64,000 nt of DNA from Brachypterus glaber (lineage: Eukaryota; Arthropoda; Insecta; Coleoptera; Kateretidae). Position numbers and translations under genes: made by a program. This document shows, piece after piece, positions 25,901 through 37,900 of the stretch (position 1 is the stretch's first letter; every line of letters begins with the position of its first letter). The DNA lies in contig OY294047.1 in NCBI GenBank assembly GCA_958510825.1, forward strand, positions 43,298,006 through 43,362,005, in the 5' to 3' direction. Below the pieces are notes generated by a model. That model saw only the letters and a program-made list of their open reading frames with translations, made no database searches and was not told where the DNA came from.

Positions 25901-28900
25901 TCGTAAAAAGTAAATAAATTTAAAAAAATAAAACTAAAACACAGTGTAAATTTTTTCCGTGAGTATTTTTTTATCAATTTAAAGGCGCAGAACCCAAATA
26001 TGACCTTAAAAAAATCCAGCACGTCATATTTTTTAAATTTTAGTACAGGCAATTATGACAATTCAAAACTTATTTATAAAAAAATATTGCTTTTTTTTCG
26101 TTTTCTAATGTGTATATCATAAAAATTTTGTATAGTAAAAAAGTGGGATCTATAACTGGTGGAGTTAAAGGGTCAAGACAAAACTGCACTTACTTGTTTG
26201 GTCCATATTGGCCATAAACATCTTCAAACTTCCATCCTCGCACAACAAAATCAACGTGGTCCTCAACTCGTTATTAGAACTATGTCTAATGGCAACCATA
26301 TCCATAATTTTCGATTTCGACGTCACTACCCTGATTTCCTGGATCATAATGGCATCCGGTTTAATCATTAAAATCACCGGATTATTACTAGACTGAGTGG
26401 CGCAGCAAATTAATCCGGGATGACCCGGAATTTCCGTCCATTGCGTCAACGGTTGATTAGCGGTTCTGGAACCGTTACTTTTAGTGCTGGAACTGCTACC
26501 TTGGTTCGGTAAAGTAATCGGAAAAACGAACATCAAGTAGTTGTTTTTTGTCTTAATCGGGGAAATATAGCTTTTTCCCTGAGCGTAACTGTAAAAAAGT
26601 AGTCCCAAGGTATGGGAGTAGTATATACTAACTCCTCCCCCGGCGACCTGGCCGTTTACGTCATCAAGATCTCTATTAAATATTTCCAAAGTATTCGTAA
26701 CGTAAAACGAACCATGTTTTGCTGAACTATTTTCGTTCAATATTTCCGTGTAAATATGACCTGGTGATGACATCAACAGAATGTGATAAATACCTTCATC
26801 GTATATAAAAGTGCAATCTCGAATTTTACCGCTTGGTACCAAGAAGTAGTACTGGGGACTTAAAGCGTCGGTTGCTAGATCGTAGATTTTAACGAAATCT
26901 GCGGTAACCAGAGCGAGTTTGGTCTGCGAACCGGGTAACCAAACGGCTTTGATGATGAAATTCCCGGTTTCTAGTTGTGGATGTAGAACCAAGTGATCCG
27001 AAACCGAACCACCCGATGTAAACGTCAGAACGTGACAGTCCTTTAACCCGCAAACCGCCAAAAAGTCTTCGTTACAAAGGTTACTAGACAGCGATATCAC
27101 GGTGAAGGGTATCGGTGCCGAGGATAACCTTGTCAACGTCAACTTCCTGGTTGCAGAATCGGCTTGTTTTAACAAGGCGGAGAGTTGAAGGACGGTAATT
27201 TTGCCCTTCTCGTGAGACACGGCCAAATGTTGTCGACGTCCTTGGGTCGAAGTCATGCAACACATTGCAACTCTGCGAACGATATGCGCGCTCAGAAGTT
27301 GCCGGATCGTCTGGCCTTGTTCTCCTGCATAGCTCATGCGCACGTTTTCGAAGGCGCCCTCTTGCGATCCAAGGGTGGGAACCTAGAAAACAGTATATTA
27401 TTATTATTATTATTATTATTATTAGTACAAAAAGGCAGAGGCATTAATGCCTATTATGCTCAAGTATTATTACAAATATAAGTAGATAATATGAAATATA
27501 AAAATTGAAACATTTAATATAAAATTTTTTATTTGGGGCTCTCCATGCTTATGTACAATTTTTCAAGAAATAAAATATAAACTATAAAATAAAAGTTTGA
27601 TGTCTTCATCATAACGACTTTTAAAAGAATTTACTGATGAGGCGGAGAGTTGCAGGAGCTAAAGACACGATTAGGTAGAAAATATTGCCTGATAGTGGTA
27701 AAAAAAAGTTCACGTAAAAGTTTAATGTATAACCACGTCTGTTATTGTCCAAATTACGAGTAAAAAGTTCAGTTTGATTCAAATTGTAGTTGTTTTTGTT
27801 TCTTTAAGATAAATTATAAAATAAAAGATTAAAATTTTGGTGGAGTTTTTGTAGCGTCCGTCATCACACATTTAATTTTAAACACAAAATTAAATTAAAA
27901 AGTAAGCATCTAGTACCAATGCCAACCATACTATAATAAAGTTTGAATTTAATGCTTAACCAATTTGCTTATATTCGGGCGAAACATAAAATTTATTTAT
28001 TCCACTTCCATTTTTTGTAGCATCATCCATCATCAAAGTTTTAAAAATCAAATCTTGTATACCGTAAATGCCAGATATTTTTTTTAACTTATTATTTTAT
28101 TTTAGCTCATCTCCACCTACTATTTTTATTACCAGCTTTAGTATCAGTTTTAGTTTTTGGGACTTTTTTTTTAATATTATCATTATTATTATTATTATCA
28201 TGGAATGGCTGATGTCAGAAGTAGTCTGGTTAATAGTAATTGAATTTATTTTTTTTGTGGGCCGGTGTTAGTAAGACAAAAACCAGTATGGCGAAAGTTA
28301 TCATGACAATGTCATGTACATTAAAACATTGCTACAAATATGAAAGAAATAAATAAATATGGTTTAATTTACTGAAACACATTTAGTACGTTTTAAAAAG
28401 CAAAGATTTTATATCATAATGTGAAAATTAAAAACAAAAGCAGAATAATGGATATACAAATCAGGATAGTAGGGATTGGATAAACTAGATCTGCGACTAA
28501 GGCAGGGTTTATCAAAGTGCAGCTAAATTTAGCTGACACGTAATAACCATAGCAACTCCAACCAAAATCCAGAATTTGCTCTTAACTGAGACTTTATCTT
28601 TTAGATAAAGTTTTAACTGTACATTGATAAACTGGGCCTAAGTCTAAATATTCTAAATGAGTGATGCAAAGTCCTACATCTCTCAAGTAACGCAAAGCTC
28701 GAAATTAGGGGCCTGGCATATCAGCCATAATGATTTTTTAACAAATCAGAGAAATGTGTCATTTTTAAAATTGACTCATTTATTTACTGACAAATGTAAT
28801 ATTTGATCGTACTTAAGCTATAAATATAAAATAATACTTTCACCTATAAGCCTAGATTCATTAATATCAAAAACAAAACAAAAGTTCCTTTTTTGTAAAA

Positions 28901-31900
28901 CGAAAAATAAAAAATAAACTTTTTGAAAAAGTTTATTCTTACAGTCCAATTTTTACCAAAAAACAATCCCAGCCTAGAACTTTGGATGATCAACCTATGG
29001 TCCAAATAAAAATGTTTAACTCAAAGCGTTCTTGAGTTATCTTGGTCACAAATTACCCGGACAGACAGACCGACACCCAGATAGATTTTTTTTTGACGGA
29101 AATCATAATTTTTGGATACAAAAAAACGGTGAGAAACGTAAAAAAAGCAATAAAAAAATTCAATTTTTTTTACTAACGCAAGACTTTCCTCGGGGAAAGT
29201 AAAAGTAACTATATTAGTAGCAAAAAAATTAAATCACGAATTTTCGGTACTTGAGCGACGAGGAACTTTAAAGTAAAGCGAAAGACATTAAGGTAAGTAA
29301 GGATAAGGAAACAAAGCCTGGCAACTAGATAGTTATAATTCTTTTTTCTTCCTACACTATGGTAAAATTGAACTTTACTGCCTCCATAGGGACAAGAAAG
29401 TAGCTGTTTCTATGGCTAGCCTTGCAAAAACAACACAACCTAGGCGGTAATTTTTTAAATTTTTTTCCAATAGAAGGCGCTGCAATATATTATATTAAAA
29501 TTAAGATTTAAACGATTTTAATTAACTTTTTAGGTTCCAATTAAAGCCTGTATTTTTATAAAATAATACGCCGCTTAATGAAATCTAATATTAGTAAATT
29601 AAAATTACTTTTATATATTACGATTAAAATCAGTACAGATTTCTGTATAAAGTTATTTCAACTGTGTGTAGGTGTCGCTGCGCGCTGTTGTCACTTGATC
29701 AAAAGAATCAGTACCTAAAAAGTCTAAAAATTTCAACCAGCAGGATATTGACGAGTTTCTTCGAACTGCACCGAATGAAACTTACTTAATGGCCAAGGTA
29801 AAAACGTCATAATAAACAAATTAGGTACCTAATTAAAATAGTTTTAAATGTGAAAATTTTTAAAATAATTTTAAATGTCAAAGTTTTAAATCAAAATAGT
29901 ATTGCATTCATATTGTGTAGGAAGAAAAATAACGTGTAAACCACGGCAGTAAAGTGATTTTCCCAGGCTTCAAGAAGTGTCCATTTAAAAAAGTACATTT
30001 CTTCTTTTAGCCTGGAAAAATGCCACTTTACCGCCAAGGTATACAATATACTATTGCCTGCCTTGGAGTTATACTTATTAGGTTTGGGTAAGCTGTTAGT
30101 AATCCTGTGATAAATGGTGCATACCGTACTACATACCATCAGTTGGTCGGAGTGGATGTATTTTTTTTCTTTTCCGTGTAGATCGGATAGTGCTTTCATT
30201 GCCCTTTCGAAACACCCGACGGGCGAGTTTTGGCTGCAAGTTACCTCCACGGCGGGCAGCAAGGACTCCAGGAATGTACCTAGAGTTGCGACGATGCCGC
30301 TAGTACCTAGATAAGAAATGAGGAAGTCCCGAGCGCCATCGAGCTGTTTGGCGATGGTGTTTGGTTTCTTTTCCTTTTGGACGGCCTTGTCGGAGGGTAC
30401 TGGAGAGGATGCGCGGCGCCTGAGGGATGAGGTTAGCAGATGTTCTGAAACAGCAACTATAAAATAAAACCATGACAAATAACGAGGGTTATTTTTTATG
30501 TAATAAGTATAAAAATAAATATCTACGAAACTATGGTCTGTTTTGTCAAGCAAGATAGTAAATTAAAAATCGCACAGTGAATATTTTCAAAACAGATTCG
30601 AATACTAGACGTGCGAATATACTGCGTATTTTATTTTATAAAACAACTATATTCTATACACAAACATATACTATTCAAATCTGTTGTAAAAATATTTACT
30701 GTGCGATTTTTAATTTACTATCTTGCTTGAAAAAACAGACCATAGTTTGTGGAAGTTATTAGGAAAACACTGTAGTAAAACAAAGTTTTGCAGGTGAAGT
30801 AAACAAGGTAGGGATTTTAGTTTCCGAGAACCCGACCTCGAAGTCCCAAAATCCCGAATATTTTAAAAATTTCGGGATCTCAATCCAGGTCTCTTTAAAC
30901 ATAGGATCTGCAAAACAGACTGCAAAAGTATTTAAGGTTTGATCGTCCAAAGTCCAAACACGGAGAAATGTCGCGACGTTTCTACGCACAGATCCCCTGA
31001 GCCTACTGTAGGTTTAAAAAAGGTGTTGAAAAAATCTGATGGTGGATTCTGTTAGTGGGACCTCGATACAATATAAACCCGTTTTTAGTAAAATCCCATC
31101 CGCTTCTTTTTGGAAGATAATGTTAACAGTTCTTCAGCAGCCTCAGCAGTACAGCCAAAACAATATTCACATATTTTCGCGCATGGATCCTAAATGTACT
31201 TTTAACGAGGATTTCGATTCCGTTTCTAGAGCAGCTCTATCTATTACCGATTTCTAGAAAATAATTATTAAAGTAGACACTACTTTTTTTGGGGGTTAAA
31301 CTGACACGTATATATGTTTTTAAAGAGAGGTCGTAGAATGTTATGCCTGGTACAGAATGAAACCAAAAAACTTCAATTTTCAGTTTATATACAAAGCATA
31401 TTCAGAATTCTCCTCTGAAATATTTATGAACATATTTTTAATAGGTTAAAATTTGATAAAAAATATTATTTAATTTATTTGTCACGCAGTGTTATATAGA
31501 ATTGTCATAAAAAACTGTCATTCTTTTTAGTGTATAGTGTAAATTCTGACTAGTACTGAGTACTAAGTGTTTTTATTTATAAGCTTGTAAGCTAAGACAG
31601 TAAAGTGATCTTTTAAAGTATGTAATGTATACTAAAAAAAGAGAACTACTAGTACTTCTACTACTACTACTACTACCACTACTATCCAAAAAATTTGACG
31701 ACTAAAAAAAAGGTAATTGCCTGAATTACTTTGTTATTTACTGAAAACTAATATTGTATTTAAATATTATGTGTTTTAATATAATTAATAAATTTATACA
31801 TTTAAAAGTTAAAATATGAGTAAAAATGTAACGTAAGCAACGCTGGAATTACTCTATATATTAAAAAGTTATCTAAGCTGGAATTACTCTATATATTAAA

Positions 31901-34900
31901 AAGTTATCTCTTATCTGTCGTTAAAATAAAATGGATAAGAAATAGTGCACACTAGTGTATAGCACTGTACACCCTAAATTGTGGCGATTTGCCTTTTGGG
32001 AACAAATGATGAGATAATAGTGACCACATCTAACGTTTTTATTTCAATATTAACAACATACAGGATAGACAGTGCTGATGAAATAGTGCTATACACTGTT
32101 TCCTGACCATTTGATTTTAACGACAGATAGATAGATAACTTTTTAAAAAACAAATTGTTTGAATTAACAAGTATTTATAAATGCTCTGAGGAAAATTCAG
32201 TTACTGCCCGTTTTAGATGATTAGCATAGCTTTTATCCTCAAGAATGTTAATTTTATATCTAGACCAAAATTTTAGAAATTCCCGATGGATTGACTCTCC
32301 AGACTGTTCCGACCAAATACCCAATCCATTGTTTGGCAAAAAATGTAGAGAATGTTTAAGGTGGTGAAGAGCCACGTGAATTTTTAAAGTTTCGCCCTTT
32401 TCAATGGCCAAAAACATTTTTTTTAATTCATTAAGATGTATGTCCAAATTTTCCCCTACTTTTCTTGTTGAAAAGCAATCTTTAATGACTTTATTTAATG
32501 ATTTAAAGACGTTAACTAAAGGTAATAATCTAAGAAACGGTACATCCCCCAAGACTTCTTCATCATTTATTTTGTCAGCTTCTTTTGTCAGTTTTCTACA
32601 TGCATTGCCTTCGAAACAATCACCATGATAATTTTTTGGGATAAGATTTAATTTTTTGGGCCAGTTTAGAGCTCTTTCGCGCCCGACAATGGGAACCAAG
32701 CCATTCCAAAACAAATGATTAACAAAGCCCTGAAGAATGTGCAGCTCCGGAACTATGCACTTTTCTATAACATACACATCATCTTCTTCGTGAAAAAGTG
32801 GAAGATTAACTGTACTGTTACATTCTTTTGCGAGCTTTTTGTTATTTCCTAATAAACAATATTTTTTATACGCCTCTCTGATATCTCCGTATGTTTTAAG
32901 CCTTAAACATTCTTCACTGGTATTTAAAGTATCACATGCAATATCATTTTCTCGCTCTATATATTTGTTTAATTTTAAGTCATTTAAAGAAATAAAGCAA
33001 TACGGACTTGGGTACGTGGAACTGGCGGTTTCTGTCCGTTAATAATTAGCAGAAGTTTAAAGTCGGATACAAACCGAAACGGTATATTATTGATGTTTGT
33101 AACATCAAATAAAAGTTTAATATTATCATATGTCTCTTTTATTTGAGGTACAATACACACCATAATTAATTTGTTTACGCCACTTAATTTAAAATCCTTT
33201 TCAATGCTGCCGCCAGCAGAATACGTACTTCTTTTTTTTTTCTTGTTCTTCCATATCACCCAACCCATCCAAATAGTCTTCAGGAAATATCGACATACAA
33301 ATTTTAAAAAACCCTTGACCCCCATCTGCCATGATTTTAATAGAATAATTGTTCCCTATGTCTTGCCTTTGATGTATTACCGCATCTAAAAGTTCAGACG
33401 CATCTGCATATACAATTGGCCTTTCTGCTTTTTTGTTTTCTTCTATATCAAAAAGAAATGAGCCTTCCTTGTATATGTTTTGCAAAGATTTTGAATTTTC
33501 GGAAGCCTGTTGTCGGTAATACGAAGGTATAGATTTTTTTCCAGCACAACTACGTATAAAATTTGTTAATGTTTCCATCTGCTTTAGTGAAGATCCCGTT
33601 ACAGTTTTATTAAGGCTTTCAACTGAAAATTTTGTTTTTTTTTCGATACTTGGATGAAGAATTACTTTTAAAGGAGTACCTCCTGTTGATAAACTTAGCG
33701 TTGAATTTCTGTTTTGATGTACATCTGAATTACTCTTAATAATTTTACTTGCAATTTTTTCCTGTTGTTTTTCTGGAAGACTTTCGACAATTTTGCTTGC
33801 ATTTTTTTGAGCATTTATGATAGAGCAAGAATGCCTTTTGCCCTTACCAATTGTGTTAAAACACTTCTTGCATATTTCTTCACTTAAATTCTTATCTTCT
33901 GTTTTGATTGTCTGTTTTAAAGTGCATGTATTCCGTCCAAGTATACATATAAAACAACAACAGGTCGACATCATTATTATGTCACTTCTTTTTATCAAAG
34001 TGTTATAATCGGGCATTACAGGTAATGATCGAAGTGTAATACCACGATTGTATTCTCTTAACACCACTTGACATGTTCCACAAATGGATGTTGGGTATCT
34101 TTTGTCTAATAAGTCGAAATCTCTATTTACATGTAATTTTAATAAATTATCTAAATTTTGCGTAATTTTGAAATAGTTAACCCCTTTTTTACCAAAAATA
34201 ATTTTTTTGCCACATGGAGCACAAACTTTTTTTCTGTTTTCCTCATGATCAAGAGCAGACATGTTTTTACAAACCTGTAAAAAGTTTATTAATAACGTGC
34301 TTTAGCTATCAAGAATAAAATACTTACCAAAATACTCTACAATATGAAAATAAAAAAATTTAATATATTATATTTCAAACACTTGATAGCCACTTGACAT
34401 GAAACGTATTCTGCTAGAACTATAAAAATGAGTTATAAAATAAGTAAACAAGTATTAGCGTTGCTAGTTATATGGAGACAAATGACAAAAATGTCGAATT
34501 TAAAGAAAAGTTTCAACACTACATGACAAATAAATTAAATAATATTTTTTATCAAATTTTAACCTATTAAAAATATGTTCATAAATATTTCAGAGGAGAA
34601 TTCTGAATATGCTTTGTATATAAAGTGAAAATTGAAGTTTTTTGGTTTCATTCTGTCCCAGGCATAACATTCTACGACCTCTCTTTAAAAACATATATAC
34701 GTGTCAATTTAACCCCCAAAAAAAGTAGTGTCTACTTTAATAATTATTTTCTAGAAATCGGTAATAGATAGAGCTGTTCTAGAAACGGAATCGAAATCCT
34801 CCTTAAAAGTACATTTAGGATCCATGCGCGAAAATATTTGAGTATTGTTTTGGCTGTACTGCTGAGGCTGCTGAAGAAATGTTAACATTATCTTCCAAAA

Positions 34901-37900
34901 AGAAGCGGATGGGATTTTACTAAAAACGGGTTTATATTGTATCGAGGTCCCACTAACAGAATCCGCCATCAGATTTTTTCAACAACTTTTTTAAACCTAC
35001 AGTAGGCTCAGGGGATCTGTGTACGCGTCGAATGTTTCTTTATAAGTAAATTGAATCATTTTTAAACATTTTAAGATAATTTTCGGATTTCAAGGCTTTT
35101 CGGGAGTCCTGAACGAAAAAAATTTGGGAGGTTTTTTCTTTGAGAAATAAAACAGACAAAAATATATAAATTGTTGTCGTTTTTGACATTTACGTGCACA
35201 AATACTTAAAATTACATTACTTTTGCGCAAAAGTCTATTATTTAAAAACTGAATTATGGTTACAGCAGCTGCAGCTACATAACCAATATAGTTTTTTTGT
35301 TGAGGTTTTTCAATATCTAATAATCTGTGCTAAGTGGTTTAGCATATTGTAATTGTGGCCCAGCATATTTTACGCATAAATATTTTTGATTTTTACTATA
35401 ATATTTGTCAAATAACGTGAAATTATTTTGAGCATTATGTTTTAAATATTTGTCAAAATAGTAAATTTTGTATCAAGAGCGGCTTGATCAGCAAGTTGCA
35501 CGTTAGCAAATCATTTATTTACAAAAATAACTGTTATAAGACAGACGTTAAAAATGTAATAATAGTTATCCGTCATAATTTTAAAATATAGTGACATACA
35601 AACCGCATAAAATTTTCTCTTGAACTTACAAATCTTTTCTGCACGTTCATATAAATCTAAAACTATTATAAAATAAAGTTAATGTTAGTAACAACGAAAT
35701 AATAACTCAAACTTTTCTTACCGGTTTGACTATTACCACTTCCCGGAACATTATTCTCCACAGACTGCGGACTCCTCTTCACCAAAGCTTGACAGGAACC
35801 ATCTTCTTTGGCGCCACAATCGCAGAAGAAGTTACCGTACTTCGCGTAACTCAAATCGTGACTCTTGTGACACACTCTGGCACAAACCGAGCATACACCA
35901 ACTCCGTCCAGCATCTTACATGTATGACAATGGTACCAATGTTGGTTCATGAACTCTTTTTGGGTTATCGTAAAAGTGCATAGTTTGTTGCAAAGGGAGT
36001 CTTCATCAGAGTCCTCCCCACTGTCTTCTTCTTCTACATCATCCTGCCAGTCTTGGTCCAAGTCTAAAGGAGTCTCACTCTCCCAAGGAGGGCTCATCGC
36101 CCGGAAATTGTTGTTTTGTGATTGTATAACCCCGTTGACTACGTCGCTAATATAATTTAGAATGCAACAGGCTGCTTCAAGAATCAGATTGTTGCGTATG
36201 CAGTCTACGTCTGTTTTAATTTTTTCGAGGAGTTCTTTGGTTGAAGCGTGTTTGTTGCACAGATCGATCCATTTGGCCGTTGCGGGGAATAGTAAGGTAT
36301 GACCTGCAAATAATTGATTTTTTATGAGTTCCAAATAGTCCGGAAGCCCACGCCCAGGATTTTTTTTGATTACCTTACTGTTGAGACTTTGTATATGTGT
36401 TCTTTATGTCCAGTCAAACAACTTTTTACATAAGAAAATTCTCGTTAGCGGGGCATTTTTTTTTTGGGACCAGTCCTTAACTTAAGGGTGTCCGGCAACG
36501 GTATTGCCAGAAAATTTTTGTCGGACAAAATTACCACTTGATTGTATTTATTTTTATTAAACAATCCTGAAAAAATGAGCTGTGAGGTGCTAAATATTAT
36601 GACGTCATAACATTTAGCACCTTACAGCTTATTTTTTCAGGATCATTTAATAAAACTATTTAAAATCAAGTGGTAACCTTGCCCGAAAAAAATTTTCTGG
36701 TAATACCGTTGTTGGGCGCCCTAAAGTTAAGGGTTGGTCCAAAAAATAAACGTCCCGCTACCGAGAATTTTCTTATATAAGAAGTTGTTTGACTGGATAA
36801 CTGTTGAGACTTTGTATAATAAAAAGCCCCGCTACCGAGAATTTTCTTATGTAAGAAGTTGTTTGACTGGACATAAAGAACACATATACAAAGTCTCAAC
36901 GATGAGGTAATAAAAAGTAAATCAAATCAGAGAGTGGCAGTTTTATATTTTAAAAGATTAACCGTTCCTAAATCACTGGTGTCTAATTTGAAATGATCTT
37001 AAACCCATTCTCGTTTGCCAAATGACTAATGGTGTGACCCAATCACTCCAAAAGGTATTTTTACATTTGAAGTTCTAAACGCTTTGGTTTTTAATTATGG
37101 TTAAACATATATATTTTAATATAACCAAAGCATTCTTTTGTGTATATATATCAAAAATATGTGTTTCTGTCATTCTAACTAATTTATAACTCACCTTTTC
37201 CGGTTCCGGTATCCGCCAGCATAGTCATGACAATCATCAACTCCGTGAATCCAGCTCCCTCCAGCATGGGCGACAAAATATGTTCCCCCAAGGGAAGCAG
37301 TGCTTTCAAAATAGTCAGTGCAACCTCCTCTGAGTCTGCGCTGTTCTGCTTCACTATAAACGAAGTCAGTGCTTGCAATAACTTGCTGCTTTCTTGCACC
37401 AAAGTCAATTGATTTAAATCCTCTTTGGATGAACCTTTGGAGGAACTATTACTGTCACTTTGATCTTGAACTTGCGTAATGGTCCATTTTGCCCCTACAT
37501 TGCTATCACCACCTTTATTAAGAGTAACAGTGGTGACATCTGCACCGTTCGATTCTAAAGTCGAGGTTGAACCAATTATTATCTGCAGTAACCACGCTTG
37601 GAGTTTTACGTTGTCAACTTTAGCCAGTTTGTTAATGCTGGAGCAGAGATAGTTCAAACTAGGATCTGTAGAGCTTTTCTCCGCAGCTTGGAAAAGCTTA
37701 TTGAAGAAATGCAGCACACTGGTGCAATATTTTTGTGACATTTGAGGATTTGATACCGACATTAGAACTTTAACTAAGTCTTTGTCTTCAGAGGAGAAGA
37801 AGGTTTCCAAAGCTTGTCTACCTGAAGATTTTTCAATGATTTTCTCGTAAAACTTGAAAACGTTATGCAAAACCTTTTCGTGCACGTGTAGTCTGTAATT

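Larger units (their letters stand above)
30987..35021 (-). mobile_element. 4.0-kb DNA transposon with 500-bp terminal inverted repeats, poe intron 17
   Basis: Arms 30987-31484 and 34524-35021 are inverted copies with few mismatches, ending CACAGATCCCCTGAGCC. TACG flanks both ends (30983-30986 and 35022-35025), a 4-bp target duplication. The transposase is on the minus strand, 34262 to 32175, and is frameshifted at least twice. The element sits in the same orientation as poe. The superfamily is not certain; the end bases and 4-bp duplication fit the CMC/Chapaev-like or Transib-related range only loosely. Confidence 0.9.

Noticed and set aside
28068..28271. 67-codon plus-strand ORF
   Set aside because: Made of Ile/Phe/Ser runs from an ATT-rich tract; no recognisable protein.
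32984..33325. Independent gene for the overlapping frame in the 4-kb transposon
   Set aside because: It continues the transposase after a frameshift in a 10-base A run; the motifs run on in order.
30987..35021. Firm assignment of the transposon to Transib/RAG1
   Set aside because: The target duplication is 4 bp (TACG), not 5, and the catalytic alignment is by eye only. Kept as a hypothesis.
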